64,000 nt of DNA, from NCBI RefSeq assembly GCF_000026945.1, contig NC_012867.1, positions 1-64,000 on the forward strand. Reading direction: 5' to 3'. How positions within the stretch are numbered: position 1 is the stretch's first letter; every line of letters begins with the position of its first letter. A program made the position numbers and the translations under genes. Positions 38,806 to 48,332 of this stretch are shown here, piece after piece. This DNA is from Candida dubliniensis CD36. Taxonomy: Eukaryota > Ascomycota > Pichiomycetes > Serinales > Debaryomycetaceae. Under the pieces are notes generated by a model. It searched no databases, was not told the origin of the DNA, and worked only from the letters and a program-made list of their open reading frames with translations.

Positions 38806-39428
38806 GTTGTCGCTATACGTTATTTGCTATTAAAAAAAAAAAGTGAACAATAAAAAAAAAAATGTTGACAATTTCATTTGGGGAAAGATTGGTAATATTT
38901 TATATTCTTGTTATTTTGCTTGTGAAAAAGTAAAAAGAGGGAAATCAAGATTATGTGGGGGAAGAAATACAGATTATGGAAATGGAACATTTTTCTTTTT
39001 TTTTTTTTTTTTTTTCGCCTTTGAAATTTCTCGTTATCAAAATCTTTCTCCAACTTTTGAGCCGAGGCTTCAAGGAAAGCTGGTTTGTCTGCAGGAAGCA
39101 AATTTTGTTGCCCTCGCTCATTTCATCTCCAATCAAACTATGATAATATAGAGGAGATGATGCTAACGATCTTGTTAACGTCATTTGTAAAAGCTTATTG
39201 GTAGAGATAACTGTTGTGAGAAAGAGTTTAATCGGCTTTTTTCTCAAACCAGGTATTCCGTTTACAACATCTTGTGTTTATGTGTTGCGGGGGAATGTCT
39301 AGGTAGGCGGGAAACCTAGACCACCACCAAAAAAAAAAAATAAAAAAACGCTAGCGCATTTGATTCTACCGTGGGAACATAATTACATCACAGATTCACA
39401 GACTATATAACTACTAACGTCTATTTCC
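38806..39428. other. POT1 upstream region
   Basis: 623 bp of A/T-rich DNA with T17 near 38998 and A-runs near 38831, 38850 and 39330. Antisense frames at 38874-39247 come from the poly-T tract. No gene recognised. Confidence 0.5.
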
Positions 39429-39869
39429 TTATGTCTCCCTCTCAAAAGAGAATATTCCAATAAAGGGCTCGATGTTGTCAGGCCTACCTTCAGGACATTT
39501 TCCACGAAATATCAATGTTGGCACTTCCTGAACTTGTTTCTCGTTGTTTTCATTTGAAGCGTCGGTATAAATCTTGGTGAAATCGATTCTAAGCATATCA
39601 TCATCATCTATCACGACGTACAACTTGTACTTTTGATCAACTAAATCGTTACTATCATTGTAATGTATCAAGCCTCTAGTAGATCCTGTTATTAGTCCCA
39701 TGGTAGAACCAATGCCCATGATATCGGTTCCATTGATTTTTATATATAACCCACTCAATCCAAATGGTGAACAATGAATTTCCAAATCACATTCATTTGC
39801 AAACTGAAACGTAACTTGCTTGGCAATAGTCTGAACTTTGGTCCGGGGATGAGATGTAGCTACTTCCAT
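39429..39869 (-). CDS. Small conserved-looking protein, unknown
   Basis: 146 residues from ATG 39869 (MEVATSHPRTKVQTIAKQV). The frame extends to 39947 only through a poly-Lys stretch encoded by poly-A, so the inner ATG is preferred. The layout is beta-rich: VTFQFANECDLEIHCSPFGL, KINGTDIMGIGSTMG, YKLYVVIDDDDML, VPTLIFRGKCPEG. It ends FIGIFSFERET. Size and layout are reminiscent of small proteasome-assembly chaperones (PAC3/PAC4 type), but I see no diagnostic motif, so no function is claimed. It is divergent from ZCF38 with 359 bp between ATGs. Confidence 0.6.
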   Translation of the reverse strand: MEVATSHPRTKVQTIAKQVTFQFANECDLEIHCSPFGLSGLYIKINGTDIMGIGSTMGLITGSTRGLIHYNDSNDLVDQKYKLYVVIDDDDMLRIDFTKIYTDASNENNEKQVQEVPTLIFRGKCPEGRPDNIEPFIGIFSFERET

Positions 39870-40228
39870 TGTGTGTTGAAGTTGTAGTTTCCAAACGAGA
39901 TTTTTTTTTTTTTTTTTTTTGATCACTTTTTTTTTTCTGATAATCACTACAAAACTGTCAAGTTATGAGTTCTTTCTCCAGAAGGTGGATTCTTCACTCA
40001 GATCCTTGATATTTAGGGACTTTTGAAGGCAATACTATATTCAGATCTAGACGTGAATGTGTTTACACTACTTTTCTTGTGCTGGACCAGTTTTGTGTGT
40101 TTCTGTGGTATTGCAAAATGTGCAGCAATTATTTCGTGATAATCCACAGTTTTTAATTTTAGTATAATTGGAGTGGATTTCCACTTTTTTTTTTCTTCTT
40201 TTTTTGGATTTTGTTTTCATTCCTATCC
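39870..40228. promoter_or_regulatory. Divergent promoter, small protein / ZCF38
   Basis: 359 bp between two ATGs. It has T-runs near 39901-39920, 39929 and 40186-40205. No TATA box is clear. No other feature. Confidence 0.5.
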
Positions 40229-41971
40229 ATGTCATCAACTACACCTCGAGCAAGTGTTGCTTGTAATCTATGTCGTTCCAGCAAAATAAAATGTATCAAC
40301 AACTCAGACTCAACACGGTGTCATCGGTGTGCATCGTTGGACTTGGAGTGTACCTATACCTTAAAGACATCCCAATTGAAGAAACGAAAGTTGACCAAAG
40401 AGTTTGCATCAAAGACTTCTCCCAAGTCAACTGTTTTTCTACCAGATAAGAAACTAATAATTGAAACTGCAGAAATATTTTTCGAGAATCAATACAAAGG
40501 AATTTTTCCTTTGTTCCATAAACCCTCCTTTTTCCAATTTCTAAGATCAAAAGAGTTCGACCCACTGACATACATACAAGATTATCGACCAAGGAAAAAC
40601 ATTCCTGATCCTGTAGTGCTATTGGCAATCCTTGCCTTGTGTGCTCGGTTACATCCGGAAATGCCAAAAATATTTGGTGAATTCGATGAATCAGAAGCAG
40701 AGTCGTTTTTTCCATCTTTTAATAGTGTTGCAGCACCTGGGTTTGCGTCAAATGCTTCTAAATATTTTGGATGGCATGCCCGGAAACTACTACGGTTTGA
40801 CGAGCCTTCGATCGAACGTGTGCAAGCATTATGCATTTTGAGTAGCCACGAATGGGGTGAAGGTAATGCTTCACGAAGTTATATGTACGTTGGAATTGCT
40901 GCTAGAATGGCTTTGATTCTAGGTTTGGACGACGAACCTAAACCGGAAACTGGGCTATCCGAAACCGAAAATTTTATTCGCATGGAAATGAAACGAAGGG
41001 CCATGTGGTCGGTGTACATGATGGATCGTTGCAACTCCAGCGGACGCAGTAGCCACACTTGCATTTCATTGGACGAAATCAAAGTGAGACTACCTTGTAA
41101 CGAAAAGGAATTCATATTTGGAGTAGGAAAGCAGCAGCCATTTAGAAATGGCGAATTGGTTGGCTTGTCATTGTGTGGATATCAAATTGTGTTGTTCGAG
41201 ACATGGAGGGAAATATCTCGTTGGGTTGGAGTCACCGGTGCCAAACTAGAGAAAATACCGCCGTGGGAGTCTACATCTCCCTACTATTTGCTTTCTAAAA
41301 AGTTAGATGAGTTTGAGGAAAAATTACCGGCAGAGCTCAAGTTTAATGAGTTTAATTTGCAAGCACACATTGCTGGTGGCTCAGCTTCTGATTTTGCATA
41401 CTTTAGTGGATTGCTATTGTTATGCCGGGTATTTCTCAACAGAGAATACTTTTACGCTTCACCAGAAGCGTCTCCCCCAGGGTGGTGGAAACAACAAGCT
41501 ACTGTGTTGTTTGATGCGTTGGACAAGCTAGACCAGATCCCTAAATTGCTTAAACCTTTGAATTTGATGGTTATTGCTCCGTTTACCGGTTTCCATGTTT
41601 TCAGTACTGCTTCTACTTGTTTATATATTGCCGCATATCCTAAAAAAGTTATGAAAACTCATTTCAACGGGGATGTCATAAAGAAATACCAACGAATGGC
41701 CCAGGATAATTTGGAAACTTTGTTTTCGTGGCTGGATTCGTGGGGGTTGGGAAAAAGTTGGATCAACACGTTGAAAGAGATGAAAGAAGTCTTTGCCAGG
41801 TCTACAGATTACGATCAGTTGCGTTTCAAGATGCGTGACTACGGGAATATAGAAAAGAAACCGGATATTCTGAATTTATTGGTATTAGATGAGGCACCTA
41901 TTCTAGATTTTATGAACAATTTGGATCTACCAAATATCTTCCCTGACTGGAATGATGCTATGAACATATAA
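40229..41971 (+). CDS. ZCF38: Zn(2)Cys(6) transcription factor
   Basis: 580 residues from ATG 40229 (MSSTTPRASVACNLC); the frame upstream to 40211 starts with TTG. The zinc cluster is Cys12, 15, 22, 31, 34 and 41 (CX2CX6CX8CX2CX6C), followed by a basic linker (LKKRKLTKE). A fungal-specific TF domain at about 75-400 includes LLAILALCARLHPEM, GIAARMALILGLDDE and EMKRRAMWSVYMMDRCNSSG. No Gln-rich activation region. The symbol is from remembered gene order and is less certain than the class. It is convergent with CHT1; the reading frames overlap by 14 bp. Confidence 0.8.
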   Translation: MSSTTPRASVACNLCRSSKIKCINNSDSTRCHRCASLDLECTYTLKTSQLKKRKLTKEFASKTSPKSTVFLPDKKLIIETAEIFFENQYKGIFPLFHKPSFFQFLRSKEFDPLTYIQDYRPRKNIPDPVVLLAILALCARLHPEMPKIFGEFDESEAESFFPSFNSVAAPGFASNASKYFGWHARKLLRFDEPSIERVQALCILSSHEWGEGNASRSYMYVGIAARMALILGLDDEPKPETGLSETENFIRMEMKRRAMWSVYMMDRCNSSGRSSHTCISLDEIKVRLPCNEKEFIFGVGKQQPFRNGELVGLSLCGYQIVLFETWREISRWVGVTGAKLEKIPPWESTSPYYLLSKKLDEFEEKLPAELKFNEFNLQAHIAGGSASDFAYFSGLLLLCRVFLNREYFYASPEASPPGWWKQQATVLFDALDKLDQIPKLLKPLNLMVIAPFTGFHVFSTASTCLYIAAYPKKVMKTHFNGDVIKKYQRMAQDNLETLFSWLDSWGLGKSWINTLKEMKEVFARSTDYDQLRFKMRDYGNIEKKPDILNLLVLDEAPILDFMNNLDLPNIFPDWNDAMNI

Positions 41972-43319
41972 GAGCAATTAGTGGAATAAATAACAACCAG
42001 CATATTTGCAAGTTTGTAGATTTGGCTTCAGCAACAACATCTCTTTTGTTGAATAAGGATTGGCTACCCACGGTGGTTGTTAGTGTCATGTACACTGTTT
42101 GATCCGCTGGGACAGTTGAATAAACAGTTTGTAGCGTAGTAGAGGTGGTTGTTCCATCAAACCAACCAAACCAATCGAATGCTGACGCCGTGGGTTTTGG
42201 TGTTGCAGTAGCAGCTGCTTGTTGCACAACAGAGGATTGAGATGTGGGAGATGAGCCAAATAAACTATCTATCCAAGCGAAAAGTCCATTGGTGGTTGTA
42301 GATCTGTGTGTAGCTCCCGCTGTAAACCCCACTGACACATAGGCCGATGCGGTGGCAGTGCTTCCACCATAGGTTGTTGTGAGTTGTGTGTTTGGGTTAT
42401 AAGATTGGTATGGGTTGTAACTATTGGAAGGGGCTACTGAGCTTCCTGATCCACTCAACGCTTGGTGCAATTGGTTGAGGTATCCACTATTTTCTGCTGA
42501 GGAAATATCCCAAACAGATATACCACCAAAATTCACATCCCCCTTGATGCTAGCCACGGCATTTTGAACAGTTGACAAACCAACAAATCCTGAGCCTGCA
42601 GATGACGATGACCCGGGAAGTCCCAAATAAAGTTTAATGTTTTTCCCCCTGGCATAGTTGCTCCAGGAGTTCCAGTTGAATTGCTTATTGAGGGAACAGT
42701 AGTTGTTATAGAATTGTATAAATGCAAAATCTAAATCGACTTGGGACATTAAATCACCGACAGATTCATCAGGATACGGACATTGCGGAGCAGCTGATAA
42801 GTAATAAGATTTGGATCCAGTACCAAAGTACTTTCTCAATTGTGTTGCTAAAGCTGCATAACCAGTCTGGTCTTTATTCTCGATATCAAAATCAAACCCA
42901 TCAACAATTGCATCATCAAAAGGTCTTTCGGAATCTTTCCCACCACCAAATTTATTCCATAATGTTCCTGCAAATTGAACTGCTTCTGAATCGGAAGAAA
43001 ATCCATAGTTACCAGTGGCCCCGCCAAGTGAAAGTAAAACGGTCTTGCCTTGTTGTTGACACGATTTGATATCTGAACCTATTTGAGAGCAATGGGCAAG
43101 GCCACTGCTGAATGTCTCCGAACATTGGTTGGCAAAGTTCAACAGAAGATTGGGGAACCCATCAAGGAACGAAAGTATTATGATGCTGGCAGGACTAGAA
43201 GAACAGTAGTCTCCCAATGATTGTTGATTTCCTCCAGCATTTTGTCCCCAGTATGCTGCAATATTTGACGCAGATGCCACAATAGATATAGCAAGTAGTA
43301 TTATAATATTGGGAATCAT
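41958..43319 (-). CDS. CHT1: GH18 chitinase, secreted / GPI-type
   Basis: Fungal class III (plant-type) GH18 chitinase acting on cell-wall chitin. 453 residues from ATG 43319 (MIPNIIILLAISIVASAS), with a signal peptide probably cleaved after ASA18. The catalytic motif DGFDFDIE (140-147) has all three Asp and the proton-donor Glu147. The first beta strand reads NIAAYWGQNAGGNQQSLGDY, and the later PQCPYPDESVG and LPGSSSSAGSG fit the family. A Ser/Thr-rich region at about 320-420 follows, then a hydrophobic C-terminus (LQICWLLFIPLIALICS) as in GPI-anchored proteins. The frame extends to 43466, but the upstream part has no ATG before this one with a signal peptide. CHT1 versus CHT2 is by gene order and short length. 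It overlaps ZCF38 by 14 bp. Confidence 0.88.
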   Translation of the reverse strand: MIPNIIILLAISIVASASNIAAYWGQNAGGNQQSLGDYCSSSPASIIILSFLDGFPNLLLNFANQCSETFSSGLAHCSQIGSDIKSCQQQGKTVLLSLGGATGNYGFSSDSEAVQFAGTLWNKFGGGKDSERPFDDAIVDGFDFDIENKDQTGYAALATQLRKYFGTGSKSYYLSAAPQCPYPDESVGDLMSQVDLDFAFIQFYNNYCSLNKQFNWNSWSNYARGKNIKLYLGLPGSSSSAGSGFVGLSTVQNAVASIKGDVNFGGISVWDISSAENSGYLNQLHQALSGSGSSVAPSNSYNPYQSYNPNTQLTTTYGGSTATASAYVSVGFTAGATHRSTTTNGLFAWIDSLFGSSPTSQSSVVQQAAATATPKPTASAFDWFGWFDGTTTSTTLQTVYSTVPADQTVYMTLTTTVGSQSLFNKRDVVAEAKSTNLQICWLLFIPLIALICS

Positions 43320-44207
43320 AGTAGTTGTTGTTGTGTATCTTGGAAGAAAAATGGGGGCACAGGGACATAAACCAAAACTTTTATAAGATACAATTGAAAG
43401 GGGGGAGTATGAAAAATTGAATTGCCCATGCTTGCCAGGGACATGTTTATGTAAACATTTCCACAAGAGGGTAACCTGTCGTAACCAATGTCATTTTACG
43501 GTTACATATAATTACTCAAATAGGAAGCAGGTTTTTGATGAGGCCTCGTTAGTTCGGGTTTTTTTTTCTAAGGTTCTTCCCTCTCCTTCGGATTTTTTTT
43601 TTTTTCGCGTAATATTTGGTGAACCAAAACAAACAATCCTTTCGTAACTAATTTGATTTTTTGGAGCTAGCGGCGTCAGAAATACGTTTAACTGTTGGTT
43701 TCTCCTTTAAAATGTTTTAAAACTGGTGTTTTGAGTATTCGTTGAAGTGGTAATGATTATTGATATTTTTTTTTTTTGCAACTTGATTTATCCATCAATT
43801 GTCAATCGAAAAAATAGAAAAAAAAATATTTTTCCCAATTAGGTTACATAGATTTTGTGTCGATTTTTGGCTAAGAGAATTTGACTTTCTTCTATTTCCA
43901 TTATCCTAATTAGGATGGAATATTGTTTCTGAGAGACGTTATACTAGGTAATACTAATGGCCCTCTGCCAATATAAGTGCTTCACTAGAAACCCCACTAA
44001 AGCATGGTAGTGACACATTATATTTTTTACTTCTGCTTTTTTGATTCAGTTGTTGGTGGGGAAATTAAGCTCTAGTAGTGTGGTTTGTCCACAAAAAAAA
44101 AAAAAAAAATCTCAAAACCAAAACAATCCAACTAAACATATCCATCTAGGTAAACCTATACCCATACACACACACCCCAATTCAGTGAAATTTTTTTTTA
44201 AAAAAAA
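43320..44207. other. Divergent CHT1 / GH3-GNAT intergenic region
   Basis: 888 bp. It contains the CHT1 TATA, T/A tracts near 43560, 43590, 43768, 43817 and 44091-44110, and a T9/A9 run (about 44191-44207) immediately before the GH3-GNAT ATG. No gene recognised. Confidence 0.5.
43379..43385 (-). promoter_or_regulatory. TATA box of CHT1
   Basis: TATAAAA on the minus strand, about 60 bp upstream of the CHT1 ATG at 43319. It is the only canonical TATA in this upstream region. Confidence 0.55.
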
Positions 44208-47090
44208 ATGTCCACATTTTATGCTGGGCAACTATTATGTGGGGGATTTCAAGGTACAACAGTTACCCCCCAAGCCTATCATCTAATCGTTGAGCACCAT
44301 GTATCAGCCATGATATTATCACGGAAGAATGCCATTAATGTGGAGCAGATGTCGAAATTAATCAAGGATCTTCAGTATATTGCGATGACAGAGGGAAGAT
44401 ATACGTATCCCATCATGTTCGCCATAGATGAGGAAGGTGGGATGATGAACTCGTTGTTTGACCCAGATTTCCTAACTCAGTATCCTGGAGCGATGGCATT
44501 AGCAGCGACGGGTGATCCTCAATTGGTGTATGAGATCCTGAGAGCAATAGCAACTGAAATAAAAAAAATAGGGTTCTCTATTATCTTGGGCCCCGTATTG
44601 GATGTGGTGACAAAACTATCACATCAGTTGGTGGGAGTCAGGAGTTTCGGCACTACTATTGAAGATGTAGTAAAATATGGACGTATGTGTGCCCGAGGTT
44701 TACAGGATGGGGGGTTGTTTACCGTGGGGAAACATTTTCCTGGTATTGGAAACGCTGCTGTTGATTCATTATTAGAGCTACCGATGATGGGTGATTCTTT
44801 AGAGCAATTGAAGCATTTTAATGTGGTTCCATTTGGAGAGTTGATCAACGAAGGGTTGTTAGATGGGATAAGTGCTGCTGGGTGTGGTGTACCGAATATT
44901 AGTCCAGACGAAACACATGCGTGTCTCTCTCCGATTGTGATTAACCAGTTGCTACGACAAGAATTGCGTTTTGATGGATTTGTTATTAGTGAATGCTTAG
45001 AGATGGAGGCACTTTACCACTCGGTGGGGTTAGGCCAGGGTGTGATTTTGGCAATTAATGCCGGCTGTGATTTGGTGATGGTGTGTCATGACATGGCATT
45101 ACAAAACGAAGCTACTGATTCGATCAAAAAGGCGGTGGTCAACGGGAATTTAGATGAAGAGACATTAATAAAAAGCTTGAAACGGATAAAAAAATTGCAG
45201 ACAAGGTTACCAAGCTGGGCACAAATTTTCCCTGAAGGTGAAGTATCAGCTAAACTACCACCAACCTTGTTCAAAAACGAATATCCAGTGTTGTGGGAAC
45301 AGCATCAGCAACTATCTTCATTGGCTTACAGAAAATCAATTACATTGATACGCGATTTTGATGGAACCTTACCTATCGCAAAGCATCTAAGTGCTAGAGG
45401 TGGCAACCAAGTTGATTCTATTTTGTTGCTAACGCCTCTACTAAATCCTATATACCCGTGCAAAAAAACAGATACAACTGAACGATTGTTTACTGGAGAG
45501 GAAGTGTTTCAGAAATTCGGTGACTTTTTATCCAACCATCCAATTAACAAAACAAAATCATATAATGTCCTTCACACAACATACACCGCCAACGGATTGA
45601 CGCCACTACACGAGTCTTTAATTGAGCGATCCAAAATAGTTATTTTCCTTACTAGTGAAGCAGGAAGAAACATGTACCAAATTGGCATTGTAAAGTATGT
45701 TTCCATATTGTGTGGAGTCAACCCACAGACTTTGACCAAAGGATTGGGCCCAGTTCAGCCACGAAAGCCGTTGATTATAGTTGCCACACTGTCGCCCTAT
45801 GATTTTTTCTACAACAAGAGTATTGGAAGTGCATATTTGTGCTGCTATGACTACACCGATAATGCATTGGAGAACTTGGCATCTGTATTAATGGGCGATT
45901 TTGAAGCAGAAGGATGTGTCCCGGGAGAAAAGAAGTTTTTGACGAAACACAAGAAATCGGTAGCCGAAGGTAGAACTAAAAACATCCACTCAAGTGCACA
46001 TCAACCTAAAAGGAGATGGTTGGTTGATGAGTTTCTGATGGAAAGAGACTGGCAAGGTTTAGTTAAGTTATTAAGAACAAACAACGATCAGCTCACGAAT
46101 GATGGGTTTTATAAGAGGCTTGATGGATTGTTGAGCTCGACATCGAAACACCAAAAACACTTTGTTGTTCGTAACTCTTCATTGAACATTCTATATGGGA
46201 TTGTTTTGACATGGGTTGATGAATCAAAGTGCGGGCATCTTGCTTACATATTAGTTGAAAAATCAAAACGTTTGCAGAGCATTGGGAAGAACTTGCACGT
46301 TAGAGCAGTTAGATATTTGATAAAGGAGAGAAAATGTAATGAAATCGTATTAGGCAGTTCGTTCCCGTTGATTTCACTTGGTGGTAATATTAGTAAACCA
46401 TTTTTCGAGGGTGTGGGTTGGAACATCCAAGCTTCAGCAGATAAGAACGTAATGGTTTTGCCAAATGTGGATAGTTGGCTGGTGCCGAAGAATATTTTGC
46501 AAGAAATTATGATTGTTGGCGTTAGATTTGATATTTGTTCTGATACAAGTAAATTAAGGAAAATGATGGAAAGATGTTGTCAGTCAGAATCTTACGATGC
46601 AAGAGAATATAAAAACATCAAGAGCCTATATAATGAGGCAGAAAAATACCTCAAGATCAATTCTCCTTACGAAGTAAAGATCATTCTTGCCCTTGAACCA
46701 ACTTCACAAAGTGTCATTGGAAGTATTGTGATATTTACCAGCAATTCTCAGTTGTCAAAGTTTTATCCATTTATTGATGAGTTTGCCGAAAAGAACGATC
46801 CTTCTGAAAATAGATCAGTAGTTGGTGGTATTGCTGGTCCCATCATTGATCCTCTGTATTCAAACCTAACAGAGATTTTTAAATACGGGTTGATTTGCAG
46901 TGCAATTACGTTTTTAAAAACATCTTTGAGTGAGGAACCTATGCAGTGTTGCATAATGACTGATGTGAGCACCGAAGATAAGGCTATGCGCGGGGTTAAA
47001 GAAATAGGATTTGAAGTTTGGAAGTCTTATCACGATGATTACGGTTATAACGATGTAAGTAGTAATGTAGAAAATAAGTTTGGAATGTGA
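44208..47090 (+). CDS. GH3 (NagZ-like) and GNAT fusion protein
   Basis: 960 residues from ATG 44208 (MSTFYAGQLLCGGFQGTTV). The N-terminal domain (about 5-340) is GH3 of the N-acetylglucosaminidase type: FAIDEEGGMMNSL, GPVLDVV, VGVRSFG, KHFPGIGNAAVDSLLELP (175-192) and FDGFVISECLEMEAL (255-269). A GH3-C-like region follows (to about 590), then one or two GNAT acetyltransferase-like units: FVVRNSSLNILYGIVLTWVD near 650 and a second from about 825 to 945. Fungi have such GH3-GNAT fusions, presumed to act in amino-sugar turnover. The usual NagZ dyad His and nucleophile Asp appear as Leu188 and Glu262, so hydrolase activity is uncertain. No signal peptide, so probably intracellular. Neighbour of chitinase CHT1. 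Confidence 0.8.
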   Translation: MSTFYAGQLLCGGFQGTTVTPQAYHLIVEHHVSAMILSRKNAINVEQMSKLIKDLQYIAMTEGRYTYPIMFAIDEEGGMMNSLFDPDFLTQYPGAMALAATGDPQLVYEILRAIATEIKKIGFSIILGPVLDVVTKLSHQLVGVRSFGTTIEDVVKYGRMCARGLQDGGLFTVGKHFPGIGNAAVDSLLELPMMGDSLEQLKHFNVVPFGELINEGLLDGISAAGCGVPNISPDETHACLSPIVINQLLRQELRFDGFVISECLEMEALYHSVGLGQGVILAINAGCDLVMVCHDMALQNEATDSIKKAVVNGNLDEETLIKSLKRIKKLQTRLPSWAQIFPEGEVSAKLPPTLFKNEYPVLWEQHQQLSSLAYRKSITLIRDFDGTLPIAKHLSARGGNQVDSILLLTPLLNPIYPCKKTDTTERLFTGEEVFQKFGDFLSNHPINKTKSYNVLHTTYTANGLTPLHESLIERSKIVIFLTSEAGRNMYQIGIVKYVSILCGVNPQTLTKGLGPVQPRKPLIIVATLSPYDFFYNKSIGSAYLCCYDYTDNALENLASVLMGDFEAEGCVPGEKKFLTKHKKSVAEGRTKNIHSSAHQPKRRWLVDEFLMERDWQGLVKLLRTNNDQLTNDGFYKRLDGLLSSTSKHQKHFVVRNSSLNILYGIVLTWVDESKCGHLAYILVEKSKRLQSIGKNLHVRAVRYLIKERKCNEIVLGSSFPLISLGGNISKPFFEGVGWNIQASADKNVMVLPNVDSWLVPKNILQEIMIVGVRFDICSDTSKLRKMMERCCQSESYDAREYKNIKSLYNEAEKYLKINSPYEVKIILALEPTSQSVIGSIVIFTSNSQLSKFYPFIDEFAEKNDPSENRSVVGGIAGPIIDPLYSNLTEIFKYGLICSAITFLKTSLSEEPMQCCIMTDVSTEDKAMRGVKEIGFEVWKSYHDDYGYNDVSSNVENKFGM

Positions 47091-48332
47091 ATAAACGTTG
47101 TTATCTTTTTTTTTTTTTTTTTCCTGTACGTTTTCTGCAAACTTTTTGCAAAAAAGAAATACAAGTTGCAACACCAAGAACAACAAGTGGTATCGCCGAC
47201 TACTACGTAACATATCTTGCTCTGCAACATCCATCATCACCAACACTACTTGGTGCCCCGGAAAAACCTTAAATCTCTTATTTGGTCCAATGCCGTCAAC
47301 CAACCAAACATAACAATGGCAGTCCCGGGAGATCCAGTGTACCAAGAAAAAGAGGGGATAATCGATGAGTTAACACAACCATTCACCCACCAACTGTATA
47401 CTTCAAATCAACACAGCAGAGATAAAGCAAACAATCTACACCTCCTTGGTAGCACTAGGAGAATTAGACTTTTCAGTTTTTGTTCTTATTGTTATGTGTT
47501 GAATAGATAAAAAAAGCCTTGTCCACTTCTCGAGGCAGTGACCGGAATATTACGTGTTATTCTCCTATTTCTTGAAACACTGGAAAAAAAAAAAAAAAAT
47601 ATCATGGGAAGTTTAAGAAAACCAAAAAAAAAAAAATTAAATCGCTCAAAGTTAATCGACGCAAAACTATGCTCAAACAAACAAAGTACAAAAAAAAAAA
47701 GAAAGAAATTGTCGACCAGCCGTAATAAAGTCTAGACTGACTGACTGACCTGCCCCATTACCCGAAACAACCAGTTCGTTCGTTCGTTCTTAGGTTCAGA
47801 TGAATGATAAATAACAGGTTCAACCCCTAGTTCTAAACGCTTCTTGCCAACCTCTCTATTTGTTGCCGTCTTAAGCAACAATCGAATGTTCACTCCTTCT
47901 CACTTGAAACATTTTCTTACGTTTAATAATACATGTGTACGTATTTGCTGATTTCTTGCTTTTTTTTTTCTTATTTTTTAGCACTTCCGTTTCCCCGCAC
48001 CTACTAAATTCTCTCCGGGTTGAGCGGTAAGTTTCGGAATGTACTTCCTAATAATTCCTATACACCAATTCTACCCCAGATTTTTTTTTTTCATTGAAAA
48101 TAAGTTGCGCGTTAAGCTGTTCATGTGCCTCCGGGACAAGGGAAGCAATCTTAAAAAAAATAGAAATGGAAATTTCCAACAATTTTTGTTGATATACGTC
48201 TCTACTTATGTGGTCTGATTAAATTACTATAAAACCACTCCCAAATCCCCTTGAAGAAGTCTCCTTTTTTTTTTTTTTTTTCTTGCATTACTTCTTGAAT
48301 TAATTACCAACTCATTCAAATAATTAATAATC
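47091..48332. other. PCK1 upstream region
   Basis: 1242 bp between the GH3-GNAT stop and PCK1. It contains T16 near 47107, A-runs near 47584, 47624 and 47690, CTGACTGACTGACC near 47737 and GTTCGTTCGTTCG near 47775. A canonical TATA box lies close to PCK1. An ATG-led 64-codon frame at 47316-47510 has no features I can support. Its length suits a promoter under glucose repression. Confidence 0.55.
48228..48234 (+). promoter_or_regulatory. TATA box of PCK1
   Basis: TATAAAA about 100 bp upstream of the PCK1 ATG, followed by a T18 tract (about 48264-48281) and an AT-rich leader. Strong TATA boxes are usual for carbon-source-induced yeast genes. Confidence 0.6.

Noticed and set aside
47316..47510. 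64-codon ORF upstream of PCK1
   Set aside because: It starts at an ATG but has no recognisable features, an odd Cys/Phe-rich end, and lies in a promoter-like region.
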